From positions 3,117,001-3,181,000 of the forward strand of contig NC_015422.1 of assembly GCF_000204645.1 (NCBI RefSeq): a stretch of 64,000 nt of DNA. Direction: 5' to 3'. Within the stretch, counting starts at the first letter, position 1, and each line of letters starts with the position of its first letter. Shown here one piece after another: positions 36,401-45,589 of this stretch. Below the pieces are notes generated by a model that saw nothing but the letters and a program-made list of their open reading frames with translations, made no database searches and was not told the origin of the DNA. This DNA comes from Alicycliphilus denitrificans K601 (lineage in GTDB: Bacteria > Pseudomonadota > Gammaproteobacteria > Burkholderiales > Burkholderiaceae_C). The translations under genes were made by a program, and so were the position numbers.

Positions 36401-37016
36401 CGTAGCCATCGGCCGTGGCGAACTGCACGGGATGCGTGGCCACCACCGGCAGCTGCAGCCGGGCGGCAAGCTGGACGGCCGTGGTGACATGGGCCTCGTC
36501 GTCGGCGCGGCCTGCGCGCTGTATCTCGATGTAAAAGCGGTGTGGGAAGATGCCCGCGAGCCGCAAAGCCACGGCCGCGGCGCCGTCGTCGTCGCCCTTC
36601 ATGAGGGCCTGCCCCACCGGCCCCGCCTGCGCGCCGGCCAGCACGATCAGGCCCTCGTTGAGCTCCGCGAGCCAGTCCCAGGTGCACAGCGGCAGGTTCT
36701 TGACGACGTTGCGCGTCCAGGCGCGCGTCAGCAATTCGGACAAGTTGAGGTAGCCCTGGCGGTTCTGCACCAGCAGCACCATGCGCGAGGGCGGCGCGCC
36801 CGCATCGCCTTCCAGGCAGACCTCCGCGCCCACGATGGGCTTGACTCCCTTGCCCCGCCCCTCCTTGTAGAACTTGACCGCCCCGAAGAGGTTGTTCAGG
36901 TCGGTAACGGCCAGCGCGGGCTGGCCATCCTTGGCAGCGGCCTTGACGGCCTCGTCGATGCGGGTGGTTCCGTCCACGACGGAAAATTCGGTGTGCAGGC
37001 GCAGGTGGACAAACAT
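33468..37016 (-). CDS. dnaE: DNA polymerase III subunit alpha
   Basis: An 1182-residue replicative polymerase (E. coli 1160). The PHP domain starts [24 protein letters not shown]. The polymerase core contains [26 protein letters not shown] and the catalytic aspartates in [17 protein letters not shown], then the thumb/fingers segments [35 protein letters not shown] helix-hairpin-helix and an OB domain ([34 protein letters not shown]) follow. The start at 37016 is set by the conserved PHP N-terminus. An upstream in-frame extension of 54 residues has no homology. Confidence 0.97.
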   Translation of the reverse strand: MFVHLRLHTEFSVVDGTTRIDEAVKAAAKDGQPALAVTDLNNLFGAVKFYKEGRGKGVKPIVGAEVCLEGDAGAPPSRMVLLVQNRQGYLNLSELLTRAWTRNVVKNLPLCTWDWLAELNEGLIVLAGAQAGPVGQALMKGDDDGAAAVALRLAGIFPHRFYIEIQRAGRADDEAHVTTAVQLAARLQLPVVATHPVQFATADGYEAHEARVCIAEGEILANPRRVRRFTREQYFKSGAEMQALFADVPSAIANTLEIAKRCNLTLVLGKPQLPDFPTPGGMAIEEYFRVASYDGLKERLLHLFPDEAERERQRLRYEERLEFELGTILKMGFPGYFLIVGDFIQWAKNNGCPVGPGRGSGAGSLVAYALKITDLDPLQYNLLFERFLNPERVSMPDFDIDFCQANRDRVIDYVKEKYGKDAVSQIATFGTMAAKAAIRDVGRVMDMSYTFCDGISKLVPGKPGQTYTLAYPPEPKKEGDKNNYALELEPMLYERVRKEEDVRTIIEMAQQLEGMTRNIGMHAGGVLIAPGKLTDFCPLYQQPGSESAVSQYDKDDVEAIGLVKFDFLGLATLTILEIARDFIRARHKGQENFAFENVPLDDAPTYRLFADGMTEAVFQFESRGMQGMLKEARPSRLEDLIALNALYRPGPMDLIPTFVNRKHGKEPVEYPHPLVEPVLAETYGIMVYQEQVMQTAQVLGGYSLGGADMLRRAMGKKKPEEMAEHRLIFRKGAAEKGISQDKADEVFDLMEKFAGYGFNKSHAAAYSLLAYHTGWLKVHYTAEFYCANMTVEMDDTDKLKVLYEDAVKHFGITFEPPDINRGNYRFEPVTDKVIRYGLGAVKGTGQQAIEAIVAAREGQGVGPQGGTRGPFKSLFDFCVRVDRSRINKRTVEALIKAGAFDALHLNRAALVASIDRAFDFANAQLANANQGGLFDMMGDDAIGSSTQEPDLVEATPWGIKERLMQEKTAVGFYLSGHLFDEVQQEVRRFVRTPMAELADSRETQVLAGIVGDCRVITGQRGKLALFKLDDKSGVIEASADEGVIAASAGALKDDELVVVSGRLQFDHFSGGLRVKVQQVWDLAGARARFGRYLLVGPRDGARPDVASIVREFPPRREETEHGEVLAHGLRVRMGVRCQADAGAAVAELQLGEASRFFPSDSALAAWGAQAGSDNVSVVYENA

Positions 37017-37144
37017 CCCGGCATTGTAGGAATGCGGGATCGGGGTCTGCCCGCTTACATACAATGTCAGGTTGCGGCCTGGGCCGGCCCCGCAGGCCGG
37101 GCGGCCGCCAGCAGCCTTCCAATTCTTGCCCGAGAACTTTCGCC

Positions 37145-37942
37145 ATGCCGCGTTTTTCCCCGTCCCTGATCTCCGCATTGCTGGCTGCCGGCCTGCTGGC
37201 AGCCTGCGCCAGCAGCCCCGAGGACAAGACCGCCGGCTGGAGCACCGACAAGATCTATGCCGAGGCGCGCGACGAGCTCAACGGCGGTGCCTACGACAAG
37301 GCCGTGCCGCTGCTGGAAAAGCTCGAAGGCCGCGCCGCCGGCACGCCGCTGGCCCAGCAGGCCCAGTTGGAAAAGGCATACGCCCAGTACAAGGGCGGCG
37401 AGAAGGCCCAGGCCATCGCCACGCTGGACCGCTTCATGAAGCTGCACCCGGCGAGCCCCGCCCTCGACTACGCGCTGTACCTCAAGGGCCTGGTGAACTT
37501 CAACGAGAACCTGGGCCTGTTTTCCTGGCTCTCGCGCCAGGATCTTTCCGAGCGCGACCAGAAGGCCGCCAAGGACTCCTTCGAGTCCTTCCGCGAGCTG
37601 GTCACGCGCTTTCCCGAGTCGCGCTACACGCCCGACGCGCGCCTGCGCATGACCTACATCGTCAACTCGCTGGCGCAGTACGAGGTGCACGTGGCCCGCT
37701 ACTACTACCAGCGCGGCGCCTACGTGGCGGCCATCAGCCGCGCGCAAAGCGCCATCACCGACTACAAGGACGTGCCCGCCACCGAGGAGGCGCTGTACAT
37801 CCTGGTGCGCTCCTACGACGCGCTGGGCATGACGCAGCTGCGCGACGACGCGCAACGCGTGCTGCAGGCCTCCTACCCCAACAGCAGCCTGCTGAGCACC
37901 GGCTTCAAGGCCAAGGACAATCCGTGGTGGAAGTTCTGGTGA
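37145..37942 (+). CDS. bamD: Outer membrane protein assembly factor BamD
   Basis: A 265-residue lipoprotein of the BAM complex that inserts beta-barrel proteins in the outer membrane. Signal and lipobox: MPRFSPSLISALLAAGLLAACAS, with C21 lipidated. TPR-like repeats follow (STDKIYAEARDELNGGAYDKAVPLLEKLE; ALDYALYLKGLVNFNEN; RYYYQRGAYVAAISRAQSAITDYKDVPATEEALYILVRSYDALGM). It is divergent from dnaE across a 128-base gap. Its 3' end overlaps the convergent helicase gene by 38 bases. Confidence 0.96.
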   Translation: MPRFSPSLISALLAAGLLAACASSPEDKTAGWSTDKIYAEARDELNGGAYDKAVPLLEKLEGRAAGTPLAQQAQLEKAYAQYKGGEKAQAIATLDRFMKLHPASPALDYALYLKGLVNFNENLGLFSWLSRQDLSERDQKAAKDSFESFRELVTRFPESRYTPDARLRMTYIVNSLAQYEVHVARYYYQRGAYVAAISRAQSAITDYKDVPATEEALYILVRSYDALGMTQLRDDAQRVLQASYPNSSLLSTGFKAKDNPWWKFW

Positions 37943-40019
37943 GCGCGTCCAGCGCCGCCTCGAACTCCTCCTGCGACGCAAGGCGGCGCATCGCGGGCAA
38001 GGCCCGCATCAGGCGCTTGCCGTAGCCCTTACCAACGAGGCGCGTGTCGGCCACGACCAGCACGCCGCGGTCGCTCTCGCGCCGTATCAGGCGCCCGGCA
38101 CCCTGCTTGAGCGCCACGGCGGCGGCCGGCAGGGCAAGTTCGCGAAACGCGCTGCGCCCTTCCCGCGCAAGCCGCTCGCTGCGCGCCCGAACCAGCGGGT
38201 CGCCCGGCGAAGGAAAGGGCAGCTTGTCGATCACCAGCAGCTGCAGCGCATCGCCGGGCACGTCGAAGCCCTCCCAGAAGGTAGCCGAGCCCACCAGCAC
38301 CTGGCCGGCGGGATGGCCGCCTGCATGGGCCTGCGAGCGAAAGCTCTCCATGATCTGCCGTTTGGGTGCCTGGCCCTGCACCAGCACCTCTATGCCGCCA
38401 CCGGGCAAGAAGCGCTTCTGCAGCACGGCGGCCACCGCCTGCAGCGCCCGCAGGCTGGTGGTCAGCACCAGCGTGTGCCCACCCAGGCGCGCCACGGCAT
38501 CGCTGACCCAATGCGCCAGCTGCACGCTGTGGGCGGGATCGGTGGGCAGCGGCAATTGCCCAGGCACGTAGAGCGCGGCCTGGCGCGCGTAGTCGAACGG
38601 ACTGGGCACGCGCAGGATGCGGGCGTCCTGCAGGCCGCAGGCCTCGGTGAACCAGCGCAGGCCGGCATCGTCGCCCAGCGTGGCGGAGGTGAACACCCAG
38701 GAGCGGGCATCCGCCGCCTGCGCCGCGCCCCCTTCCTCGTCCCAGGCGCCCTGCGGCGCGGGCGCGCCGTGCCACAGCGCATGCAGGGCCGGCGCCACGT
38801 CCAACGGCGACTCCGACATGCGCGGCTGGCCCGCCACCTCCAGCCAGCGCACCCTGCCCCCATCGCCCGCTGCCGAGAAATGCGCCAGGCGCTCCAGCAG
38901 CGCAACGGTGCGCTGGTGCAGGTGCTGCAGGTCGGGGGCCAGCCCCGCCAGACCGTCCAGGGCCGCCAGGGCGGCGCGCAGCGCGGCCACCACGGCATGC
39001 AGCGCATCCGCCCATTGCGCGGGGTCCACGCCGTCGGGCGCCGGCCCCGCCCAGGGCACGCGGGCTGCCCCATGGTCGCCCGGATCGCCACCGCCGCCAG
39101 CGGCCAGCAGGCGCAGCGTGCGCACCGCATGGCGCAGCCCGTCATGCAGGGCCTGCCAATCCGCCAGGCCGCGCGCCCAGCGCAGGCCTGCGGCCCGCAG
39201 GTCCTGGCCCAGGTCCAGCAGCTGGCCGGTGCCGAGCTGCGCGCCCAGGAATTGCGCCGCCGTCTCGGCCAGCTGGTGGGCCTCGTCGAAGATCACCACG
39301 CCCGCGCTGGGCAGCAGCCGGGCCACGCCCGATTCGCGCACGGCCAGGTCGGCAAAGAAAAGATGGTGGTTGATGACCACCACGTCTGCCGCCAGCGCTT
39401 CGCGGCGCGCCTGGTAGACATGGCACTGCTGGAAGCGCGGGCAGTCCGCGCCCAGGCAGTTGTCCCGCGTGGAGGTGACCAGGGCCACGGCGGCCGAGCG
39501 CTCGTCCAGATCCGGCAGCTGCGCCAGATCGCCGGTGAGCGTGCCCTGCGCCCACCGCTCGATACGGCCGAGGTCCCGCGCCAGATCGGCATCGCCCGCC
39601 CTCTCGTCCTGGCGTGCCAGTTCCAGGCGATGGCGGCACAGATAGCTGGACCGCCCCTTGAGCAGCGCCGGGCGCAGGGGCAGCGCGAGGGCGCGCTGCA
39701 GCAGCGGCAGGTCGCGGCCGAAGAGCTGGTCCTGCAGGGCCTTCGTGGCGGTGGAGACCAGCACCCGCCGGCCGCTCAAGAGAGCCGGCACCAGGTACGC
39801 GAAGGTCTTGCCCACGCCGGTGCCCGCCTCCACCACCAGCCGCGCGGGGGCGCCGATGGCGCCCGCCACCGCCAGGGCCATGTCCGTCTGGCCCGTGCGG
39901 GGGCAAAAATGGGGCAGCACGCGCGCCAGCGGGCCTTCCGGCGCGAAGGCCCGGGCCACCTGGTCATCGAGCTGCATGGGAGGAGACGGGAAGGTGGCGT
40001 CTTGAGGGCGTTGGTTCAT
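37905..40019 (-). CDS. DinG/YoaA-type ATP-dependent DNA helicase with Fe-S cluster
   Basis: A 704-residue XPD-like superfamily 2 helicase. Walker A is EAGTGVGKT (residues 64-72). The four Fe-S cysteines are C128 (SYLCRHR), C188, C193 and C199 (NCLGADCPRFQQC). The Walker B box is VVIFDEAHQ, and later motifs are WVFTSATL, GSATFWEGFDVPGDALQLLVIDKLPF and KQGAGRLIR. There is no exonuclease domain, so it is closer to E. coli YoaA/DinG than to the Gram-positive nuclease-fused form. Likely role: repair or removal of blocked replication structures. Starts at 40019 or 40037 are both possible; neither has a clear ribosome site. No SOS box was seen. Confidence 0.92.
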   Translation of the reverse strand: MNQRPQDATFPSPPMQLDDQVARAFAPEGPLARVLPHFCPRTGQTDMALAVAGAIGAPARLVVEAGTGVGKTFAYLVPALLSGRRVLVSTATKALQDQLFGRDLPLLQRALALPLRPALLKGRSSYLCRHRLELARQDERAGDADLARDLGRIERWAQGTLTGDLAQLPDLDERSAAVALVTSTRDNCLGADCPRFQQCHVYQARREALAADVVVINHHLFFADLAVRESGVARLLPSAGVVIFDEAHQLAETAAQFLGAQLGTGQLLDLGQDLRAAGLRWARGLADWQALHDGLRHAVRTLRLLAAGGGGDPGDHGAARVPWAGPAPDGVDPAQWADALHAVVAALRAALAALDGLAGLAPDLQHLHQRTVALLERLAHFSAAGDGGRVRWLEVAGQPRMSESPLDVAPALHALWHGAPAPQGAWDEEGGAAQAADARSWVFTSATLGDDAGLRWFTEACGLQDARILRVPSPFDYARQAALYVPGQLPLPTDPAHSVQLAHWVSDAVARLGGHTLVLTTSLRALQAVAAVLQKRFLPGGGIEVLVQGQAPKRQIMESFRSQAHAGGHPAGQVLVGSATFWEGFDVPGDALQLLVIDKLPFPSPGDPLVRARSERLAREGRSAFRELALPAAAVALKQGAGRLIRRESDRGVLVVADTRLVGKGYGKRLMRALPAMRRLASQEEFEAALDALTRTSTTDCPWP

Positions 40020-40094
40020 ACTGCGCTGCTTGATCATAATAGGCAGCCGCGTCGCCACCCGGACGCCGCAAAGCGCCTGCCTTCTCCTGCCCAC

Positions 40095-40898
40095 ATGACC
40101 AAAGCGTTCCGCATCAGTGCCTCCACCGGCATCCACAAGGGTGACCGCACATACCAGCAGGACCAGGTCGCCCTGCTGCCGCACCCCCGCTTCAACGGCT
40201 GCGTGCTCGGCGTGGTGGCCGACGGCATGGGCGGGCGCAGCGGCGGGCGCAAGGCCTCCGACCAGGTCATGCTCACGGCGCGCCAGCTTTTCGAGCGCTA
40301 TTCGCCCGCGACGGACGACGCGGCCGCGCTGCTCAAGCACATCGTCCAGGAGGCGCACATCGTGATCCGCCTCACGGCCATCTCGGCCGAGCAGGAGCCG
40401 CACAGCACGATCGCCGCCTTCGTGATCAACCCGCGGGGCGATTGCCACTGGGTGCATGCCGGCGACTCGCGCATCTACCACTTCCAGCACGGGCAGCTGG
40501 TCTTTCGCACCAGCGACCACTCCTACGTGCAGGCGCTGGTGGACCGCGGGGAGCTCACCGAGGCCGAGGCCGGCCGCCATCCCCACTCCAATGTCCTGAT
40601 CGGCTGCCTGGGCGCGGAGAGCGATCCCCCCGTCACGACACACCTGATCCCCCAGCTGCAGCCCGGCGACATGCTGCTGGCCTGCAGCGACGGCGTCTGG
40701 CACTACTTCTCGTCGGCCGAGCTGGCGTCGGTGCTGGACTCGCTGGCCCCGCGCGAGGCCAGCGAATTCCTCATCGACAAGGCGCGCGCCCGGTCGCGCG
40801 GAGGCGGCGACAACCTGTCGCTGCTGGTGGTGAAGATCGAGGCGCTGGCCGATGAGAAACGGCTGCCGCGCCCGGTGCAGCTCACGCCCCAGGCCTGA
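40095..40898 (+). CDS. PP2C-family serine/threonine phosphatase
   Basis: A 267-residue stand-alone PP2C (PPM) phosphatase. Metal-binding motifs are visible: DQVALLPHP with GVVADGMGGRSGG, HAGDSRIYHFQHGQL, CSDGVWHYFS and GGGDNLSLLVVKI. The start is MTKAFRISASTGIHKGDRTYQQDQ. It would dephosphorylate Ser/Thr-phosphorylated proteins, but no partner kinase lies in the window. It is divergent from the helicase gene (75-base gap) and convergent with the coiled-coil protein gene (3-base gap). The family is certain; the target is unknown. Confidence 0.92.
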   Translation: MTKAFRISASTGIHKGDRTYQQDQVALLPHPRFNGCVLGVVADGMGGRSGGRKASDQVMLTARQLFERYSPATDDAAALLKHIVQEAHIVIRLTAISAEQEPHSTIAAFVINPRGDCHWVHAGDSRIYHFQHGQLVFRTSDHSYVQALVDRGELTEAEAGRHPHSNVLIGCLGAESDPPVTTHLIPQLQPGDMLLACSDGVWHYFSSAELASVLDSLAPREASEFLIDKARARSRGGGDNLSLLVVKIEALADEKRLPRPVQLTPQA

Positions 40899-40901
40899 GA
40901 T

Positions 40902-41597
40902 TCAAGGCGTGGCCTGATTGCCGGGCGGCAGCGGAGCCGGCGGCTTGCGGCCCGAGGCGGCGGCCTCCGCCTTTTCGCGCTCGTGCCGTTCGCGGCGTTC
41001 GCGGGCCTGTTGCTGCTTGGCCTCGTAGCGGGCGCGCGATTCGGTGATGCGCTGCTGCTCGGCCTGCTTGCGCCGCTCCAGGTCTGCCGCATGCTCGGCG
41101 GCGCGGCGCCGCTGCTGCTCGGCGCGCTGGCGCGCTTCCTGCTCGCGCGCCTGCGCATTGTTGCGCTCGGTGGCGCGCGGAGGGGCGGGCTTCTCGCCAG
41201 ACTGCAGCTTCTCTTGCTGCTCCTGCCGCCGCTCCTCGATGGAGCGCATGCGCTGATCGGCCTTCTCGCGGCGTTCCTCATCGTTGATCTGCAGCTCTTG
41301 CTGGCGCAGCGCATTGTCGGCCGCGCGCGCCTTGGACCGCACCTTGCGCAGGCAATCGTTGACCGCGAACGCCTGGTAGCACGCGGCCTCGTCCTTGCCC
41401 AGCTGCGCCTGGACGGCCTGCCGCTCGGCCTGGATCTGCTCGCGCCGGGCCTGCCTTTGCAGCTGTGCCTGGCGCGCGGCCTCCTCCTGCACCGCTGTGG
41501 CGGCAGCCGGCTGCGCAGCCTGGGCCGGCACCAGCACGGTGGCGCCCAGCACGATCAGCATCCGGGTGAAGGCAGGCAGGAAATCCGAAGGTCTCAT
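40902..41597 (-). CDS. Exported charged coiled-coil protein, function unknown
   Basis: A 231-residue protein with a signal peptide (MRPSDFLPAFTRMLIVLGATVLVPAQA, cleavage near AQA-AQP). An almost uninterrupted Arg/Glu/Gln-rich helix follows from about residue 38 to 215, ending in a Pro-rich tail (RKPPAPLPPGNQATP). Two cysteines (ACYQAFAVNDCLRKVR, near residues 72 and 81) could form a disulfide. It overlaps the zapE stop by 4 bases, so it is probably made with ZapE. The sequence suggests a periplasmic coiled-coil or envelope-structural protein. No family is recognised with confidence. Confidence 0.8.
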   Translation of the reverse strand: MRPSDFLPAFTRMLIVLGATVLVPAQAAQPAAATAVQEEAARQAQLQRQARREQIQAERQAVQAQLGKDEAACYQAFAVNDCLRKVRSKARAADNALRQQELQINDEERREKADQRMRSIEERRQEQQEKLQSGEKPAPPRATERNNAQAREQEARQRAEQQRRRAAEHAADLERRKQAEQQRITESRARYEAKQQQARERRERHEREKAEAAASGRKPPAPLPPGNQATP

Positions 41598-42691
41598 GTC
41601 AATCCCGTGTCCACCATGCGCCGTTCAAGCTGCAGGTATTCCTTGGACTGCATCTCGTTGAGGCGCGAGACGGTGCGTGGAAACTCGTGCGCCAGCGGCC
41701 CTTCGGTGTAGAGTTCCTCGGGCGGAACGGCGGCCGAGACGATGAGCTTGACGCGCCTATCGTACAGCACGTCCACCAGCCAGGTGAAGCGCCGCGCGGG
41801 CGAGGCCAGGTTGACCGGCATGTAGGGCACGCCCGACAGCAGCACGGTGTGGAACTGGGTGGCGATCTCCAGGTAGTCGTTCTGCGAGCGCGGGCCCATG
41901 CACAGGTCGCGGAAATCGAACCACACCACGCCACCGGCGCGGCGCAGGGCGCGGATCTCGCGTGCCTCGATGTGCAGCACCGGGTCTTCGTCGTGCACCT
42001 CGGCCAGCAGGTCGAAGGTCTCCCGCATCGCGGCGTCGGCCTCGGGGCCCAGCGGGCAGTGGTAGAGCCTGGCATTCTCCAGCGTGCGGCGGCGGTAGTC
42101 GGTACCGTTGTCCACGTTGACCACTTCCATGCGCTCGTTGAGCAGCGCGATCGCGGGCAGGATGCGGTCGCGGTGCAGCCCGTCCGGGTACAGCTCGTCG
42201 GGCTTGAAGTTGGACGTGGTGACGAAGCCCACGCCGTTGTCGAACAAGGACGCCAGCAGGCGGTGCAGGATCATGGCGTCGGTCACGTCCGCCACGTGGA
42301 ACTCGTCGAAGCAGATGAGCTTGTAGCGCTTGGCGATGCGCGCGCCCAGGGCATCCAGCGGGTTCTGCTGGCCCTGCAGGCCGGCCAGTTCACGGTGCAC
42401 CTCGCGCATGAATTCGTGGAAGTGCAGGCGCACCTTGCGCTTCAGGGGCACGGCGTTGAAGAAGCAGTCCATGAGAAAGCTCTTGCCGCGCCCCACCCCG
42501 CCGTACATGTAGACGCCCTTGGGTATTTCGGGGTGGTTGATGAGCTTCTTCAGCGCGTTGGAGCGGCGGCTCTTGTACTGGCCCCACTCCTGCGCGCAGC
42601 GTTCGAGCGCATCCACGGCGCGCAGCTGCGCCGGGTCGCTCTTGAAACCCTTGGCGGCGAGTTCCGCCTCATAGGCCTGCCTGACGTTCAC
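41594..42691 (-). CDS. zapE: Cell division ATPase ZapE (AFG1-like)
   Basis: A 365-residue AFG1/ZapE ATPase that associates with the division ring under stress; E. coli ZapE is 375 residues. Walker A is GGVGRGKS (residues 64-71) and Walker B is LICFDEFHVADVTDAMIL. Further marks are NFKPDELYPDGLHRDRILPAI and the FTWLVDVLYDRRVKLIVSA motif. The start is GTG at 42691 (MNVRQAYEAELAAKGF), with AAGGA 6 bases upstream. It lies downstream of lpdA, separated by a strong hairpin repeat. Confidence 0.94.
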   Translation of the reverse strand: MNVRQAYEAELAAKGFKSDPAQLRAVDALERCAQEWGQYKSRRSNALKKLINHPEIPKGVYMYGGVGRGKSFLMDCFFNAVPLKRKVRLHFHEFMREVHRELAGLQGQQNPLDALGARIAKRYKLICFDEFHVADVTDAMILHRLLASLFDNGVGFVTTSNFKPDELYPDGLHRDRILPAIALLNERMEVVNVDNGTDYRRRTLENARLYHCPLGPEADAAMRETFDLLAEVHDEDPVLHIEAREIRALRRAGGVVWFDFRDLCMGPRSQNDYLEIATQFHTVLLSGVPYMPVNLASPARRFTWLVDVLYDRRVKLIVSAAVPPEELYTEGPLAHEFPRTVSRLNEMQSKEYLQLERRMVDTGLT

Positions 42692-42713
42692 CGATGTTCC
42701 TTGCTTTGAAAAC

Positions 42714-42756
42714 AATAGCTGCCAGCGCTTGACTAGTAAGCGCTGGCAGCCATTTT
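42714..42756. repeat. Dispersed GATAGCTGC repeat, copy 3 (best formed; likely terminator)
   Basis: 13-base arms GCTGCCAGCGCTT (42718-42730) and AAGCGCTGGCAGC (42738-42750) pair perfectly around a 7-base loop, flanked by AATA and ATTTTT. It lies between lpdA and zapE, 17 bases after the lpdA stop in the leftward direction. It is the reference copy for the repeat family and probably terminates or attenuates lpdA transcription. Confidence 0.85.
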
Positions 42757-42767
42757 TACCCCGAACT

Positions 42768-44195
42768 TCAGAAGTTGAGGGTGCGCTTGTCCACGGCCAG
42801 CGCCGCTTCCTTGGTCGCCTCGGACAGCGAGGGGTGGGCGTGGCAGATGCGGGCGATGTCTTCACTGCTGGCCTTGAACTCCATCGCCACAACGGCCTCG
42901 GAGATCAGCTCGCTGGCCAGGGGGCCGACGATGTGCACGCCCAGGATCTCGTCCGTCGCGGCATCGGCCAGGAACTTGACGAAGCCCGTGGTGTCGCCCA
43001 GCGCGCGTGCGCGGCCGTTGGCCAGGAACGGGAAGCTGCCGGCCTTGTACTTCACGCCGTCCTGCTTGAGCTGCTGCTCGGTGCGGCCGACCCAGGCGAT
43101 CTCGGGGCTGGTGTAGATGACCCAGGGGATGGTGTTGAAGTTGACGTGCCCGTGCTGGCCGGCGATGCGCTCGGCCACGGCCACGCCCTCCTCCTCGGCC
43201 TTGTGCGCGAGCATCGGGCCGCGCACCACGTCGCCCACGGCCCAGACGCCCGGCAGGTTGGTCTTGCAGTCGGCATCGACCACGATGGCGCCGCGCTCGT
43301 CGAGCTGCAGGCCCACGGCCTCGGAGTTCAGGCCGGTGGTGTTGGGCACGCGGCCGATGGAGACGATGAGCTTGTCCACGTCCAGCCTCTGCTCTTCGCC
43401 CTTGGCGTTGGCGTAGGCGATCGAGACGCCCTTCTTGCCGTTCTTGACCTCGCCGATCTTCACGCCCAGCTCGATCTTCAGGCCCTGCTTGTCGAACGCC
43501 TTCTTGGCCTCCTTGGCGACCTGCTCGTCCACGGCGCCCAGGAAGGTCGGCAGGCCTTCGAGGATGGTCACGTCCGCGCCCAGGCGGCGCCACACGCTGC
43601 CCATCTCCAGGCCGATCACGCCCGAGCCGATCACGCCCAGCTTCTTCGGAACCGCGCCGATAGCCAGTGCGCCGTCGTTGGACAGCACGTTGACCTCGTC
43701 GAACTCCACGCCGGGCAGCGCGCGCGCATTGGAGCCGGTGGCGACGATGACCTGCCTGGCCGTGAGCAGTTCCTCGGCCTTGCCCGCCACCTTGACCTCG
43801 TAGCCGCCATCGACGGCGCGCGCGAACGAGCCACGGCCGTGGAAGAAGCTGACCTTGTTCTTCTTGAACAGGTACAGGATGCCGTCGTTGTTCTGCTTCA
43901 CCACGGCGTCCTTGCGGCCGATCATCGTGGCCACGTCCATGGTCACCTTGCCGGTGCTGATGCCGTGCTCGGCGAAGTGCTTGGTGGCGTGCTCGAAGTG
44001 CTCGCTCGACTGCAGCAGCGCCTTGGACGGAATGCAGCCCACGTTGGTGCAGGTGCCGCCGGGCGCGGCGCCGCCTGCGGCGTTCTTCCACTCGTCGATG
44101 CAGGCCACGTTCATGCCCAGCTGCGCTGCGCGGATGGCTGCGATGTAGCCGCCGGGGCCGGCGCCGATGACGATGACGTCGAATTGTTTGCTCAT
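42768..44195 (-). CDS. lpdA: Dihydrolipoyl dehydrogenase (E3)
   Basis: A 475-residue flavoprotein disulfide oxidoreductase that reoxidises lipoamide in 2-oxo acid dehydrogenase complexes. The FAD motif is GAGPGGY (residues 11-17) and the redox pair is C49/C54 ([13 protein letters not shown]). The NAD motif is [17 protein letters not shown], and the C-terminal catalytic [14 protein letters not shown] carries the active-site histidine and glutamate. It is the third gene of the oxoglutarate dehydrogenase cluster, but a rho-independent terminator separates it from odhB. Confidence 0.97.
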   Translation of the reverse strand: MSKQFDVIVIGAGPGGYIAAIRAAQLGMNVACIDEWKNAAGGAAPGGTCTNVGCIPSKALLQSSEHFEHATKHFAEHGISTGKVTMDVATMIGRKDAVVKQNNDGILYLFKKNKVSFFHGRGSFARAVDGGYEVKVAGKAEELLTARQVIVATGSNARALPGVEFDEVNVLSNDGALAIGAVPKKLGVIGSGVIGLEMGSVWRRLGADVTILEGLPTFLGAVDEQVAKEAKKAFDKQGLKIELGVKIGEVKNGKKGVSIAYANAKGEEQRLDVDKLIVSIGRVPNTTGLNSEAVGLQLDERGAIVVDADCKTNLPGVWAVGDVVRGPMLAHKAEEEGVAVAERIAGQHGHVNFNTIPWVIYTSPEIAWVGRTEQQLKQDGVKYKAGSFPFLANGRARALGDTTGFVKFLADAATDEILGVHIVGPLASELISEAVVAMEFKASSEDIARICHAHPSLSEATKEAALAVDKRTLNF

Positions 44196-44218
44196 GGTTT
44201 CTTCAGGAATAGGGGAGA

Positions 44219-44255
44219 GAAAAAACCCACCGCCGGGCCAGGCCGAGGGTGGGTT
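44219..44255 (-). terminator. Rho-independent terminator between odhB and lpdA
   Basis: Arms AACCCACC (44224-44231) and GGTGGGTT (44248-44255), with further GC pairing inside, run into a six-base T tract in the leftward direction (A tract 44220-44225). It should reduce read-through from odhB into lpdA. Confidence 0.82.
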
Positions 44256-44280
44256 GTCGAGAGTTACACCCTGCTGCAGA

Positions 44281-45537
44281 TCACAGGTCGAACAGCAGGC
44301 GCGAGGGATCCTCCAGCGCGTCCTTCATGGCCACCAGGCCCAGGACGGCCTCGCGGCCGTCGATGATGCGGTGGTCGTAGGACATGGCCAGGTAGTTCAT
44401 CGGACGCACCACGACCTGGCCGTTCTCGACCACGGCGCGGTCCTTGGTGGCGTGCACGCCCAGGATGGCCGACTGCGGCGGGTTGATGATGGGGGTGGAC
44501 ATCATCGAGCCGAAGGTGCCGCCGTTGCTGATCGAGAACGTGCCGCCGGTCATCTCCTCGATGCCCAGCTTGCCTTCGCCGGCCTTCTTGCCGAACTCGG
44601 CGATCTTCTTCTCGATGTCGGCGAAGCTCATCTGGTCGGCGTTGCGCAGGATGGGCACCACCAGGCCGCGCGGCGAACCGACGGCGATGCCGATGTCGAA
44701 GTAGCCGTGGTAGACGATGTCGGTGCCGTCCACGCTGGCGTTGAGCACCGGGTACTTCTTGAGCGCGTGCACCGCAGCCTTGACGAAGAAGGACATGAAG
44801 CCGAGCTTCACGCCGTGTTCCTTGGTGAACGCATCCTGGAACTTCTTGCGCAGCTCCATCACCGGGGCCATGTTGACCTCGTTGAAGGTGGTCAGGATGG
44901 CGTTGGTGGATTGCGACTGCAGCAGGCGCTCGGCCACGCGGGCGCGCAGGCGGCTCATGGGTACGCGCTGCTCGGGGCGCTCGCCCAGGTCCAGGGCCGA
45001 TGACGGAGCCGCCACCTGGGGCAGCGCCTTGGCGGGCACGCCGGTGGGGATCACGGCGGCGGTGGACTTGACGCCACCGGCCACGGCCGCCAGGGCGTCG
45101 CCCTTGGTGACGCGGCCATCCTTGCCGCTGCCGGCCACCTGAGCGGCCGACAGGTTGTTCTCGGCCAGGATCTTGGCGGCGGCGGGCATGGCCACGTCGC
45201 CCTTGCCGCCGCCGGCGGCGGCCGGTGCGGCGGCAGCCGCCGCGGGGGCCGCTGCGGCAGGCGCTGCAGCGGCGGGCGCGGCGGCGCCGGCCTTGCCCTC
45301 GGTGTCGATCCTGGCGATGGGCTGGTCGGACACGACCGTGCCGCCATCACCCACCAGCAGCTCGGCCAGCACGCCGGCGGACGGGGCCGGCACTTCCAGC
45401 ACCACCTTGTCGGTCTCGATCTCGATCAGGATCTCGTCCTGGGCGACGGCCTCGCCGGGCTTCTTCTTCCACTGCAGCAGCGTGGCCTCGGCCACGGACT
45501 CGGACAGCTGGGGAACCTTGACTTCTACGATTGCCAT
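44281..45537 (-). CDS. odhB: 2-oxoglutarate dehydrogenase E2 (dihydrolipoyl succinyltransferase)
   Basis: A 418-residue E2 enzyme. The lipoyl domain carries the modified lysine K44 in [12 protein letters not shown] long Ala/Pro-rich linker (about residues 82-110) leads to the peripheral E1/E3-binding domain ([31 protein letters not shown]). The catalytic domain ends with [34 protein letters not shown] (active-site histidine in DHR). It transfers succinyl groups to CoA. It lies 52 bases after odhA. Confidence 0.97.
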   Translation of the reverse strand: MAIVEVKVPQLSESVAEATLLQWKKKPGEAVAQDEILIEIETDKVVLEVPAPSAGVLAELLVGDGGTVVSDQPIARIDTEGKAGAAAPAAAAPAAAAPAAAAAAPAAAGGGKGDVAMPAAAKILAENNLSAAQVAGSGKDGRVTKGDALAAVAGGVKSTAAVIPTGVPAKALPQVAAPSSALDLGERPEQRVPMSRLRARVAERLLQSQSTNAILTTFNEVNMAPVMELRKKFQDAFTKEHGVKLGFMSFFVKAAVHALKKYPVLNASVDGTDIVYHGYFDIGIAVGSPRGLVVPILRNADQMSFADIEKKIAEFGKKAGEGKLGIEEMTGGTFSISNGGTFGSMMSTPIINPPQSAILGVHATKDRAVVENGQVVVRPMNYLAMSYDHRIIDGREAVLGLVAMKDALEDPSRLLFDL

Positions 45538-45589
45538 GTTGGTGTTCTTTCCAAAAAGTGTTTTGTTCTGAATGAGTGGGTTGGTGGCC

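Noticed and set aside
37017..37144. TACAAT near 37060 as a bamD promoter -10 box
   Set aside because: No acceptable -35 element lies 16-18 bases upstream, so the promoter cannot be fixed.
33450..37169. A 1239-codon open frame on the plus strand opposite dnaE
   Set aside because: High GC at third codon positions keeps antisense frames open. Its protein is His/Arg/Leu-rich with no recognisable domain, while the opposite strand encodes complete DnaE.
40019..40094. SOS (LexA) box upstream of the DinG/YoaA-type helicase
   Set aside because: No CTGT-N8-ACAG-like sequence is present in the short gap.
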